Notes: a model not told the origin generated them from the sequence alone. A stretch of DNA of 64,000 bases from Nitrospira sp. (GCA_029194535.1 JARFXR010000001.1:620001-684000), one strand, 5' to 3'. Numbered from the stretch's first letter, positions 53,398 to 62,230 are shown. Numbers and translations are program-made.

Positions 53398-54297
53398 TCA
53401 CGTCCTGTTGCTCAGCGCCTCGCGTCTCTCTCCGCTCGTCTCGTAGAGATAGAACCCCCGACCGCTCTTACGCCCCAACCATCCCGCCTCGACGTAACGC
53501 CGGAGCAGGGGGCAGGGACGGAACTTGGCATCGTCCAAGTTCCGGTACAACACTTCACAAATGGACAGCACCGTATCAAGGCCTATCCGATCCGCCAGCG
53601 ACAAGGGCCCGACCGGATGGTTGGCTCCGGTCGTCATGGCGAGGTCAATGTCTGCGGCCGACGCAACCCCTTTCTCCAGCGCGAAGATCGCCTCATTGAT
53701 CATCGGAATGAGGATTCGATTCACGATGAATCCCGGCACGTCTTTGGCCACCACAGGGGTCTTCCCCAGCCGCTTCGCCAGGTCGAGAGCCAGAGTCAGC
53801 GTGCTCTCCGAAGTGTCGAGACCGCGGACGACTTCCACTAGGCGCATGACAGGGGCCGGATTCATGAAGTGCAGGCCCACCACCCGGTCGGGCCGACCGG
53901 CGGCCGCGCCCAGTTTGGTGATTGAAATCGACGAGGTGTTGCTGGCCAGGACCGCGTTCGGTCGGCAGACTCGATGCAATTCTGCGAAGAGGCGTTCTTT
54001 GAGCGAGAGGTCTTCGGGAATCGCCTCGATGACGAGCTGGACCTCGTGTAGCCGGTGGAGATCACCGAGCGGACGGATGAGCGCCTGCGCTTCTCCCGCT
54101 TGGAGATCGGTAAGACTGCCTCGCTCCACGGCATGTTCCAGACCGGCGCGGATCTTAGCGAGCGCCGCCGTGAGCGACGACTCGTCCACGTCCTCCAGCA
54201 GAACAGGGTAACCGGCGGTCGCACAGACCTGGGCAATGCCCCGACCCATCTGGCCGGCACCGACGATGCCGATTGTCTTGACGTCGTCGAGTCTCAT
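53398..54297 (-). CDS. 3-Hydroxyacyl-CoA (3-hydroxybutyryl-CoA) dehydrogenase
   Basis: The 299-aa protein has an N-terminal NAD-binding motif GAGQMGRGIAQVCA, the catalytic histidine in GLHFMNPAPVM, and the C-terminal domain with VVAKDVPGFIVNRIL and HPVGPLSLAD. It oxidises 3-hydroxyacyl-CoA and is adjacent to the thiolase gene, with which it forms a beta-oxidation pair. Only 15 bp separate the two. Confidence 0.93.
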   Translation of the reverse strand: MRLDDVKTIGIVGAGQMGRGIAQVCATAGYPVLLEDVDESSLTAALAKIRAGLEHAVERGSLTDLQAGEAQALIRPLGDLHRLHEVQLVIEAIPEDLSLKERLFAELHRVCRPNAVLASNTSSISITKLGAAAGRPDRVVGLHFMNPAPVMRLVEVVRGLDTSESTLTLALDLAKRLGKTPVVAKDVPGFIVNRILIPMINEAIFALEKGVASAADIDLAMTTGANHPVGPLSLADRIGLDTVLSICEVLYRNLDDAKFRPCPLLRRYVEAGWLGRKSGRGFYLYETSGERREALSNRT

Positions 54298-54312
54298 ACC
54301 CTCTTGCCTCGA

Positions 54313-55515
54313 TTATCTCCTTTCCACCACCACGGCCAACGCCTCTCCACCGCCGATACAGAGACCGGCTATCCCCCGTCTGGCGCCGCGAGCTTCCATT
54401 GCGTGCAGGAGGGTGGTCAGAATCCTCGCGCCGGTCGCGCCGATGGGATGGCCTAGGGCGACCGCTCCACCGTTGACGTTGACCTGCTTGGGATCGAGGC
54501 CCAATTCTCTGTTGACGGCGAGTGAGACGGCCGAGAACGCTTCATTGATCTCAAACAGATCGATGTCGCCGATGGAGAGACCGGCTGTCTTGAGCGCTCG
54601 CCCAATCGCCTCGACCGGCGCAATCGTAAACCACTCCGGCGCCAGCGCCGCTCCGGCGTATCCAACGATACGCGCCAGCGGCACGAGGCCGAGCCGCGCG
54701 GCTTCTTCTTCCGCCATGACGACAACCGCGGCCGCTCCGTCGTTGCAAGAAGGAGAATTGCCCCCGGTCAGGACCCCCTGTTCCTGGAACACCGGCTTGA
54801 GGTTGCGCAGGTTGTCCAGATCAACTCGCGTCGGCTCTTCATCCTCCGAAATGATCGCGGGCGCGCCTTTCCGCCGCGGCACCTCAACCGGGACAATTTC
54901 CCGCTTGAAAGAACCGGTCACGATCGCTTCCCTGGCCCGACGGTAACTTTCTAAGGCAAAGTCGTCGAGTTCCTGGCGCGTGAGCCGATACTTGGCGGCG
55001 CACAACTCGCCGGCGTTACCCATGTGAAAATTGTTGTAGACGTCCCAGAGTCCGTCCTTGACCAGGCTGTCCACCAGCTCCGCATGTCCCAGTCGATACC
55101 CCTGTCTGGCCTTTTCCAACAAATAGGGCGCCCTGGTCATGCTCTCCATGCCGCCGGCCACGACGACGCGCGCCTCGCCGAGCGCGATCGCTCTGGAGGC
55201 CATGATCACGGTCTGGAGGCTGGACCCGCAGACCTTGTTCACCGTCGTGGCGCCGACCGAGTGGGGGATTCCGGCTCCGATCGAGGCTTGTCTGGCCGGC
55301 GCCTGCCCGAGCCCGGCGCTGAGGACGCAGCCCATGTACACGTCGTCTACATGCTCGGGAGGCAGGCCGATGCGCGTCAACGCCTCCGCGATGACGATAC
55401 TCCCCAGCCTGGTAGCGGGCACGGGGCTGAACGCCCCGTTGAAGCTGCCTAGCGGCGTTCGTACCGCGCTGACGATGACCGCCCGCTGTGTTCGGCTCAC
55501 AGGATGGGCTCCCAT
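54313..55515 (-). CDS. Acetyl-CoA acetyltransferase (thiolase)
   Basis: The 400-aa thiolase has the acylated cysteine in NKVCGSSLQTV, GGMESMTRAPYLL, the NEAFSAV motif, GHPIGATGARI and the second catalytic cysteine in GLCIGGGEA. It cleaves acetoacetyl-CoA or 2-methylacetoacetyl-CoA. Two starts are possible: the ATG at 55515 (19-bp overlap with the E2 gene) or the GTG at 55500, whose GTGA overlap with the E2 stop is a classic coupling arrangement. Confidence 0.93.
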   Translation of the reverse strand: MGAHPVSRTQRAVIVSAVRTPLGSFNGAFSPVPATRLGSIVIAEALTRIGLPPEHVDDVYMGCVLSAGLGQAPARQASIGAGIPHSVGATTVNKVCGSSLQTVIMASRAIALGEARVVVAGGMESMTRAPYLLEKARQGYRLGHAELVDSLVKDGLWDVYNNFHMGNAGELCAAKYRLTRQELDDFALESYRRAREAIVTGSFKREIVPVEVPRRKGAPAIISEDEEPTRVDLDNLRNLKPVFQEQGVLTGGNSPSCNDGAAAVVVMAEEEAARLGLVPLARIVGYAGAALAPEWFTIAPVEAIGRALKTAGLSIGDIDLFEINEAFSAVSLAVNRELGLDPKQVNVNGGAVALGHPIGATGARILTTLLHAMEARGARRGIAGLCIGGGEALAVVVERR

Positions 55516-56657
55516 TGACTCTGTTCGAGATATCCTCTGACCTTCGCCATGAACTGATCCGCCGTCGCCCCGTCGATGACTCGGTGGTCAAACGAGAGGC
55601 TCAAGTAGCCCATTCTACGGATTGCGATGGCATCGTCGATGACCACGGCGCGCTTTAGGATTGCGCCGACGCCCAAGATCGCAATCTGGGGTTGGTGAAT
55701 GATCGGTGTGCTGAACAAGCTGCCGAATCCGCCGTGGTTGGTGATCGTAAACGTTCCCCCCTGGACTTCCTCGGGGCTCAATTTCTTGGTTCTGGCGCGG
55801 TCGGCCAAGTCCGCCACTTCTTTGGCCAACAGGGTGAGTGCCTTCCGATCCGCGTGACGCACCACCGGAACCAAGAGTCCCTCATCCAGCGCCGTGGCGA
55901 TGCCGATATGAATATCCTTCTTGATGACGATGCCGTGTTCTCCCCATGACGAGTTCACGATCGGCAGCTCTCGGATCGCACGGGTCACGGCTCGGATCAC
56001 GAAGGGCAGGTAGGTCAGGCCCTGCTCCGACCGCTGTCGAAGGGCTTCACGGAACTTGGCGATGCCCGAGAAGTCGGCTTCGAAGAACGTGGTGACATGG
56101 GCCGAGGTCTGCTTGCTTTTCACCATCCGGTCGGCGATCGTTCTCCGCATCTGTGTCAGAGGCCGGACGTCTTCACCCATCGACAGCTCGCCGCCGGGAG
56201 GCGGCGATACGGCTTGGCTTCCGGCGCAGGCGATGAACTCCTGCACATCTTTCTTGGTGATCCGTCCTCCCGTGCCGGTTCCCTTGATCTGCGACAGATC
56301 GATTCCATGCTCCCTGGCCAGTTGCCGCACGACAGGAGAGTGACGGGCTTCACCTTCCGCTATCGGTTGCGACGGACGGACGACGACTCCGCCGACACGG
56401 TTGATGACTTCGGAGGGAGGAGTGCTCTCGATCCGTGCCAGTAACGTTCCCACGGGGACAGTGTCGCCCTCTCGGACGATGATTTCGCTCAAGACTCCCG
56501 TAACCGGCGAGGGGATCTCCAGATCCACTTTTTCTGTTTCCACTTCCAAGAGGGCTTGATCCTTTTGAATGATTCCACCGGCTGGGATGAACCACTTCAC
56601 GACAGTTCCTTCAGCGATGCTTTCTCCGAGCTGAGGCATCGTAATGTCGGTCGCCAT
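55497..56657 (-). CDS. 2-Oxoacid dehydrogenase E2 (dihydrolipoamide acyltransferase)
   Basis: The 386-aa E2 has a single lipoyl domain (lipoyl-lysine in ETEKVDLE), an E1/E3-binding domain (ARHSPVVRQLAREHGI, GTGTGGRITKKDV) and the acyltransferase domain with catalytic SFDHRVIDGATADQF. With the two E1 subunits upstream it forms a branched-chain-type complex; pyruvate remains possible. No E3 gene is in the cluster. I start at the ATG at 56657 (MATDITMPQLG). Confidence 0.92.
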   Translation of the reverse strand: MATDITMPQLGESIAEGTVVKWFIPAGGIIQKDQALLEVETEKVDLEIPSPVTGVLSEIIVREGDTVPVGTLLARIESTPPSEVINRVGGVVVRPSQPIAEGEARHSPVVRQLAREHGIDLSQIKGTGTGGRITKKDVQEFIACAGSQAVSPPPGGELSMGEDVRPLTQMRRTIADRMVKSKQTSAHVTTFFEADFSGIAKFREALRQRSEQGLTYLPFVIRAVTRAIRELPIVNSSWGEHGIVIKKDIHIGIATALDEGLLVPVVRHADRKALTLLAKEVADLADRARTKKLSPEEVQGGTFTITNHGGFGSLFSTPIIHQPQIAILGVGAILKRAVVIDDAIAIRRMGYLSLSFDHRVIDGATADQFMAKVRGYLEQSQWEPIL

Positions 56658-56683
56658 GGATGAAGTTCTCAGTTCCAAGTATT

Positions 56684-56714
56684 GAGTGTTGAGTTTCCGA
56701 TTAACTCAACACTC
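56684..56714. repeat. Word palindrome at the E1 beta-E2 junction
   Basis: GAGTGTTGAGTT (56684-56695) pairs perfectly with AACTCAACACTC (56703-56714) around a 7-nt loop. Further TGAGT/ACTCA words flank it on both sides. It fills the gap between the E1 beta stop (56731) and the E2 start (56657) and has no T tract. Confidence 0.7.
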
Positions 56715-56730
56715 ATAACTCACAACTCGG

Positions 56731-57723
56731 TTAATACGCCGCCAACTTCCGCGCCGCTTCAACGATGTCGCCGGTCTTTGGGAGAAAGAATTCCTCCAAG
56801 GGTGTGCTGAACGGCACGGGCGTATCGGGTGGAGCAATGCGGACGATCGGACCGTCCAAGCAGTCAAAACATTCCTCGGCCAGGAGCGCCGCGACTTCGG
56901 CTCCGATTCCGCCCGTCTTGTTATCCTCGTGCAACAGGATGGCTTTACCGGTCTTGCGCACCGATCCGTAGACCGTCTCTTTGTCGAGCGGAATCAGCGT
57001 GCGCAGATCGACCACATCCAGATCGATCCCTTCTTGAGCCAGGAGCTGGGCGGCCTCCAGCGCCAGGTGGACCATCGCCCCGTACGTGATGACCGAGATA
57101 TCGTTCCCGGCTCGCTTCACGTCGGCCTTCCCGATCGGTACAATGTAATCGTGCTGCGGAAGCGTCGCCTTGATGCGCCGATAGAGAAACTTATGTTCGA
57201 AGTAAATGACCGGATTGGGGTCCCGAATGGCGGCCTTCAGAAGACCCTTCGCGTCATAGGGAGTTGAAGGGGCGACGAGTTTGAGCCCCGGCGAGTGGAA
57301 GAACCAGCCTTCAGGACACTCGGAGTGAAAGGGACCGCCGTGCACACCGCCCCCGAAGGGCGCGCGAATGACCATCGGCACCGCGGCCCCCCAACGGTAG
57401 TGATTTTTCGCCGCGACCTCGGTGATCTGGTCGAATGCGCAAGAAATGAAGTCGGCGAACTGCATTTCGACGACCGGCCGCAGGCCCATCATCGCGGCTC
57501 CGATGGCCGCTCCCACAAATCCAGACTCGGCCAGCGGGGTGTCCAAGACCCGCCACTCGCCGTATTTCTGGAGAAAGCCTTCAGTGATCTTGAACGCCCC
57601 ACCGTAGGCGCCGATGTCTTCGCCCATGAGGAACACTCGTTCGTCGCGGGCCATCTCCTCATCCAGAGCCTGCGAAATGGCTTCCAAATATGAGATTTCG
57701 ACCGACGTCGTGGCGGTCGTCAT
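56731..57723 (-). CDS. 2-Oxoacid dehydrogenase E1 beta subunit
   Basis: The 330-aa transketolase-like subunit has FLMGEDIGAYGGAFK, DTPLAESGFVGAAIGAAM, RAPFGGGVHGGPFHSE and LRTLIPLDKETV. With E1 alpha it decarboxylates a 2-oxoacid using thiamine diphosphate. The ATG overlaps the E1 alpha stop (ATGA), so the subunits are translationally coupled. Branched-chain specificity is favoured by the surrounding valine/isoleucine/leucine genes. Confidence 0.93.
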   Translation of the reverse strand: MTTATTSVEISYLEAISQALDEEMARDERVFLMGEDIGAYGGAFKITEGFLQKYGEWRVLDTPLAESGFVGAAIGAAMMGLRPVVEMQFADFISCAFDQITEVAAKNHYRWGAAVPMVIRAPFGGGVHGGPFHSECPEGWFFHSPGLKLVAPSTPYDAKGLLKAAIRDPNPVIYFEHKFLYRRIKATLPQHDYIVPIGKADVKRAGNDISVITYGAMVHLALEAAQLLAQEGIDLDVVDLRTLIPLDKETVYGSVRKTGKAILLHEDNKTGGIGAEVAALLAEECFDCLDGPIVRIAPPDTPVPFSTPLEEFFLPKTGDIVEAARKLAAY

Positions 57724-58721
57724 GATTGCACCTCTTCTTCTGAAGCGAACACTCCTTCCAGTACTTCCCGTCCTTCCGGCAGAGGACTGTGGTCGGCAAA
57801 CTCCAGGCCTGCTTCGACTTCTTTCTTCGCCCGGTCGGCGACCTCCTGAAAGTATCCTTCGTCGCCGTAGCCGAGTTGCGTGAGCAGGCGCTCGGCCTTC
57901 AGGATCGGGTCTTTCGCCTTCCACTCCTCCAGGAGTTCATGGGGAACGTATTTGGCCGCGTCGTGCTCGGAATGCCCATGCATGCGCATGGTCTTGAACT
58001 CGAGGAATGTCGGCCCTTCGCCCGCGCGGGCTCTCGCGGCGGCGCGCTTCGACGCCAGATACACGGCTGCCACGTCGTTCCCGTCCACGATCTCCCCCGG
58101 CATCCCATAGGCCATGGCCCGGTCTACCACGTCGGTAATCGCCATCTGCAGGCGTTGCGGCGTCGAATAGGCATATTGGTTGTTGTTGCAGAAGAAGACG
58201 ACGGGGAGTTTGCGCACCGCCGCGAAGTTCATGGCTTCGTGGAAGTCGCCGCGGCTGGTTCCGCCATCGCCGGTTCCGGCGACGACGACGCGGGATTCAC
58301 CTCGTATCTTGAAGGCCAGCGCCGCGCCTGTCGCGACAGGCAGATTGTCGGCCAAGTGGCTGACAAAGCCGAGCACGCCCCGCTTGAGATCACCCATGTG
58401 AACATTGCCGTCTTTCCCCTTCGTCGGCCCGGTTCGCTTGCCGAGATATTGGGCCAGGACTTCGCCCGGCGTGATCCCGCGAATGAGGAAGGCTCCCATG
58501 TCTCGATGGAATGGAGCGATGACATCATCGCGCTCGATGGCGGACGCATAGCCGACCGCAATGGCCTCCATGCCGTGGCTGGTATAGCACCCACCGACGA
58601 TACGTCCCTGCCGATAGAGTGCCGTGATGCGATCTTCCAGAGATCGGGTGAGAAGGAGGTAGTAGTACATCTGGAGGAGATCGGCTCGCTTGATGTGCTG
58701 GCTTACCATCTCGATGTCCAT
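57720..58721 (-). CDS. 2-Oxoacid dehydrogenase E1 alpha subunit
   Basis: The 333-aa protein has the thiamine-diphosphate motif GTGDGGTSRGDFHEAMNFA...NNN (GDG to NN) and HGMEAIAVGYASA. The loop HGHSEHDAAKYVP carries the phosphorylation-loop histidine region. It forms the alpha2beta2 E1 with the next gene. Similarity covers pyruvate, acetoin and branched-chain enzymes; context favours branched-chain oxoacids. It starts 28 bp after the phosphoribosyltransferase-like gene. Confidence 0.92.
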   Translation of the reverse strand: MDIEMVSQHIKRADLLQMYYYLLLTRSLEDRITALYRQGRIVGGCYTSHGMEAIAVGYASAIERDDVIAPFHRDMGAFLIRGITPGEVLAQYLGKRTGPTKGKDGNVHMGDLKRGVLGFVSHLADNLPVATGAALAFKIRGESRVVVAGTGDGGTSRGDFHEAMNFAAVRKLPVVFFCNNNQYAYSTPQRLQMAITDVVDRAMAYGMPGEIVDGNDVAAVYLASKRAAARARAGEGPTFLEFKTMRMHGHSEHDAAKYVPHELLEEWKAKDPILKAERLLTQLGYGDEGYFQEVADRAKKEVEAGLEFADHSPLPEGREVLEGVFASEEEVQS

Positions 58722-58749
58722 AGGCTCCTCCAGTTGGCGTCGAGTGTTG

Positions 58750-59502
58750 TCAGAGTTCCGGCATATCTTTCCAGGACAGCAAGGGTCTGTTCATCCCGCA
58801 CAGAGGACAATTCGCCTGTTCCCACTGCGGCATATCGAGATCCGTCGTGTAATAGAAGGGATACTGCGCGGTCAGGGCATTCATCAATGGGAATTGACCG
58901 CTATCCCGACGCGCAAAAACCATCATTCCGGCCAACAGGCCTCCGTTGTCGGTGATTACCTTGCCGAGTTTGCTGACACAGTTGCCGCGCGTGGTGACAT
59001 CGTTGAGCGCCAAGAATCGCTCGCCGGGTTTGATCGCGCCGCCGACGATGTCCGTCCCGATGCGCCCCGTCTCGTTGTTGTAGGGCGTCAGTGCCACGCG
59101 CAACCGCATCGTGTCGTGAAGGACATGTGCGACCCCCTCGGCGAGCCTTTCCGCGGCCGACGTGGTGGCAACGATGCCGGCGATCGGATCGCTGGCGAAC
59201 GCTGTTCGGATCCACTGGGCCATATCACCGGCCAACCAGCCGATCAGCTGCGGGGAACGGGCAACGGACTCGAACCGTAGATAGGTGGCCGTGTGATGAC
59301 CCGATACGACCTCGACGTGGGTATCAAAGAAGACCGATTGCGTGGTCCGCAAGATGCGAAGGATATCGGAAACGGTCAGTCGGGTGTGCAACCCCTCGCG
59401 AACGATCGCTTCCAACTTCGCGTCAACGGACGGTCCGCCGTAGAGCCGGCGGTGTCGTTCAGCCAATTCCGCGAGCGCCCGTTCAACCGTCAAGACACCC
59501 AT
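58750..59502 (-). CDS. Orotate phosphoribosyltransferase-like protein
   Basis: The 250-aa protein has a PRTase core with a PRPP-like segment FLALNDVTTRGNCVSKLGK in place of the usual VVDDVxTTG, preceded by AGIVATTSAAERLAEG. The C-terminus ends with a CPLCG motif, a possible half zinc site not found in classical PyrE. A role in amino-acid catabolism is unclear; it may be a regulator or salvage enzyme. It lies between the FAH-like gene and E1 alpha in the same operon. Confidence 0.7.
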   Translation of the reverse strand: MGVLTVERALAELAERHRRLYGGPSVDAKLEAIVREGLHTRLTVSDILRILRTTQSVFFDTHVEVVSGHHTATYLRFESVARSPQLIGWLAGDMAQWIRTAFASDPIAGIVATTSAAERLAEGVAHVLHDTMRLRVALTPYNNETGRIGTDIVGGAIKPGERFLALNDVTTRGNCVSKLGKVITDNGGLLAGMMVFARRDSGQFPLMNALTAQYPFYYTTDLDMPQWEQANCPLCGMNRPLLSWKDMPEL

Positions 59503-59518
59503 GCGCGCTTCTCTTCCG

Positions 59519-60505
59519 TCATGACGTGGATCTTACGATGCGGGTTCTGAGGACGCCGATGGGCTGAATTTCCAACTCCACCACGTCTCCCGGCTTCAAG
59601 TAACGGTCCATTTCGAGTCCGCATCCTCCACCTACGGTTCCGGAGCCGAAGATGTCTCCCGGATAAATCACTTCCCCGCGCGACACGTGTTCGATCATTT
59701 GCGGGAAGGACCAGTGAATCGTTCCGAATCGACCTCGCGACCATTCTTGTCCGTTCACCCGCGCGATCATGATGAGTCCGCCGAGATCGGCAATCTCGTC
59801 GGAAGTCACCAGGCAGGGGCCAAGCGCCGTCGCAAAATCTTTGCCTTTTGCGGGACCCAACCGACAGGCCATCTCTTGGAACTGGATGTCGCGGGCACTG
59901 AAGTCATTCATGATCGTGTACCCGGCGATGTATTCCTGCGCATCTCGTTCCGGAATGTCTCTGCCCTTGCGCCCGATGACACAGGCCAATTCCAACTCGT
60001 AATCCAGCTTTGTCGTGTCCAGGGGCCACGCCAGGTTCTGATCCGGCCCGATCATGGTTCGGTGATTGCCCTTATAGTAGACGGGCGCTTTGTACCATTC
60101 GGGGGGAATCGGCTGCCCGCGCTTCTTCGAAGTCGCCGCAATGTGGTCTTCGAAGGCGATAAAGTCGCGCAGGGAAGGTGGATCGACCAAGGGGGCCGTG
60201 AGCTGAACGTCGGATGAGAGATAGACGATCGTCTCACCGCACGGACCCGTGGCCGAAGGCGGGAGCGTGACGGCATAGCCCATTGCCCGCCGCGCGGCGG
60301 CCATCGTCGACGTCCCTCCTTCGAGAAACTGCAGCATATCCGAGGGTACCTGCGCGTTAGCCAAGCGGTGCGGTTGCGCTTCGCCTTGATCGGCCAACCA
60401 GCGCGCATAGGCCATGTTCAAGTCGACCAGGTTGGGGCCGTGCATGGCGCCCACCCGTGTGAACGGACCGACAGGTGTTGCAATCCGAAAACTGACGAGC
60501 TTCAT
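59519..60505 (-). CDS. Fumarylacetoacetate hydrolase family protein
   Basis: The 328-aa FAH-fold enzyme has metal-binding FEDHIAATSKKRG, the ELELACVIGRKGRDI block, NDFSARDIQ and the terminal GSGTVGGGCG. It would cleave fumarylacetoacetate (or maleylacetoacetate-derived product) to fumarate and acetoacetate. It overlaps hmgA by 4 bp (ATGA), strongly tying it to tyrosine breakdown. No maleylacetoacetate isomerase gene is seen. Start at the ATG at 60505 (MKLVSFRI). Confidence 0.92.
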   Translation of the reverse strand: MKLVSFRIATPVGPFTRVGAMHGPNLVDLNMAYARWLADQGEAQPHRLANAQVPSDMLQFLEGGTSTMAAARRAMGYAVTLPPSATGPCGETIVYLSSDVQLTAPLVDPPSLRDFIAFEDHIAATSKKRGQPIPPEWYKAPVYYKGNHRTMIGPDQNLAWPLDTTKLDYELELACVIGRKGRDIPERDAQEYIAGYTIMNDFSARDIQFQEMACRLGPAKGKDFATALGPCLVTSDEIADLGGLIMIARVNGQEWSRGRFGTIHWSFPQMIEHVSRGEVIYPGDIFGSGTVGGGCGLEMDRYLKPGDVVELEIQPIGVLRTRIVRSTS

Positions 60506-61611
60506 CGGCGGCTCCAACTCAGCGCATAGTCCTTTACTTCCACGGATTCCATCTCCGGCCGTACCGTGAACGGGGTCTTGGATTCGATCATCACCGCCAC
60601 TTCGCTTGTCTGCGTCTTTTCTTTGCTGGCTTGCACGGCCTGCGGCTGCGGTCCGTGGTGGATGCCCTGGGGGTGCAAGGTCAGCATGCCCGGCTGAATT
60701 CCCGCGCGGCTGAAAAAATCCCCCTGATGATAGAAAAGCGCTTCATCGTAGTCCGTATTGCGATGGTAGAACGGAACACGGAGCGCCTCAGGATCGCTTT
60801 CCAGCGGCCTGGGCGCGAAGGTGGAAATCAGGCATCCACCGGCTTTGAATGTTCCATGAACGCTCGGCGGCAAGTGGTAGCGGGGACTTGTGACCGGGCG
60901 AAAATCGCGCACGTTCAACTTGGCCGCCCACAGATCTCCTTTCCATCCGACCACGTCCATCGGATAGAAGGGGTAGACCACCCTCGTGGACTGCCCGAGC
61001 CGCTTGATGTGGACTTCCCACTCTCGGCCCTGAGCTTCCGATGGTTCCACCGTTCCCAATTCAGGAGCGACAAGGACACCCTTGTCGAACAGGGCATGCT
61101 GGCCGAGCGGCCCGCGATCCGGTACCGTGACGGATTCGGGCGTTTCAACGATGAGAGAGACAGATGGGCCGGCATCGACGTGCATGCGATAGGTCGTTCC
61201 TTTTGGGATTACGACGTAATCGCCCGTTTCGTAAGCAAGGGTCCCGTAGTCCGTCTCAAACCTCCCTGTGCCCTGATGAATGAAATGGACTTCATCTCCG
61301 TCGGCGTTGCGAACGAAATGGGTCATCGTCTCGGCCCGGTAGGACACGTATAGGCTCACATCGCGGCTCTGCATCATGAGGGTCGGCCCACTCGCTTCGG
61401 ATCGGGTGGTCGGGGTCAAGAGCCGGACGCAGGCAAAGGCTCGGGGTTTGAGCGGTCCATCGATCTTCAGCCACCCCGTTGGGGGATGGACGCGGTACAA
61501 ATGCGACACCGGTCCGGCGAACCCGTCTCGTCCATGCTCCTCCTCGCATAATCCTTCGGGAATGCCGACGTGGGCTTGATTGGGAACCTTGCCTTTTCTG
61601 TTGAGATACAT
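60502..61611 (-). CDS. hmgA: Homogentisate 1,2-dioxygenase
   Basis: The 369-aa cupin-type iron dioxygenase opens the ring of homogentisate. Signatures are FIHQGTGRFETDYG, YVVIPKGTTYRM, PFYHRNTDYDEALFYHQG and LHPQGIHHGPQP, which hold the iron histidines and glutamate. It is shorter than the ~440-aa mammalian-type enzyme but matches the compact bacterial type. The start is the ATG at 61611 (MYLNRKG), with AAGAGGG upstream. Confidence 0.92.
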   Translation of the reverse strand: MYLNRKGKVPNQAHVGIPEGLCEEEHGRDGFAGPVSHLYRVHPPTGWLKIDGPLKPRAFACVRLLTPTTRSEASGPTLMMQSRDVSLYVSYRAETMTHFVRNADGDEVHFIHQGTGRFETDYGTLAYETGDYVVIPKGTTYRMHVDAGPSVSLIVETPESVTVPDRGPLGQHALFDKGVLVAPELGTVEPSEAQGREWEVHIKRLGQSTRVVYPFYPMDVVGWKGDLWAAKLNVRDFRPVTSPRYHLPPSVHGTFKAGGCLISTFAPRPLESDPEALRVPFYHRNTDYDEALFYHQGDFFSRAGIQPGMLTLHPQGIHHGPQPQAVQASKEKTQTSEVAVMIESKTPFTVRPEMESVEVKDYALSWSRR

Positions 61612-61642
61612 GGCCGGGCCCTCTTGAAAGCCTAATGTGTTC

Positions 61643-62230
61643 CTACGAGGCACGCTTCAACGGTTTCTTCTCTCCTGGAGTCGAGGATGTCCGGTAATCG
61701 ATGATGGTCCGTTCCATTCCCGATGCTTGATCACGCTCGATGTCCTTGTAGAGAGACTCAACCGTGCTTCGGACGAAAGTTTTCGACTTCTCTTCTCCAT
61801 GGACCCGCTGGGTCAATTCAATGAACAACCCGCTCCCAGGGAACAGCGGAAAGGTGAATCGCTGTTTGAGAGGACCGAATCCGTCGCGTCCTTCCTTCAA
61901 CGATCCGCTGAACTTGACGCCATGAGCCTCCCATTCCCGACAGGCCGCCTCGATGTCATCGACCTCAAGAGCGATGTGTTGCACGCCCTGACCGTATTTC
62001 TCGATAAACTGACTGATCTGCGACTTTGTCGTCTTGTCCCGGCCCTGCATGAGCGCGATCTTGGCGCTGCCTCGCTGCACGACGACCGTATCCATCGAAG
62101 AGTTTTCAGTACCTACGTCCCGAGCCGACCAGATCGCCTCAAAACCGAGGACCTTGGTGAAGAGAAACTCCGCCGCATTGAGGTCCTCCACGCAGAGCGT
62201 GATGTGATCAATTCCAGTTGAATGGTCCAT
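61643..62230 (-). CDS. VOC-fold protein, half-size 4-hydroxyphenylpyruvate dioxygenase-like
   Basis: The 195-aa protein has the VOC/glyoxalase pattern: IDHITLCVEDL, GQGVQHIALEVDDIEAAC and GLFIELTQRVHG, giving the H, H and E metal ligands as in HPPD. HPPD normally has ~350 residues with two VOC halves; only one copy of each ligand block is present here. Ahead of hmgA it could produce homogentisate. Methylmalonyl-CoA epimerase, another VOC enzyme, is an alternative given the mutase in the cluster. First gene of the supercluster. Confidence 0.75.
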   Translation of the reverse strand: MDHSTGIDHITLCVEDLNAAEFLFTKVLGFEAIWSARDVGTENSSMDTVVVQRGSAKIALMQGRDKTTKSQISQFIEKYGQGVQHIALEVDDIEAACREWEAHGVKFSGSLKEGRDGFGPLKQRFTFPLFPGSGLFIELTQRVHGEEKSKTFVRSTVESLYKDIERDQASGMERTIIDYRTSSTPGEKKPLKRAS

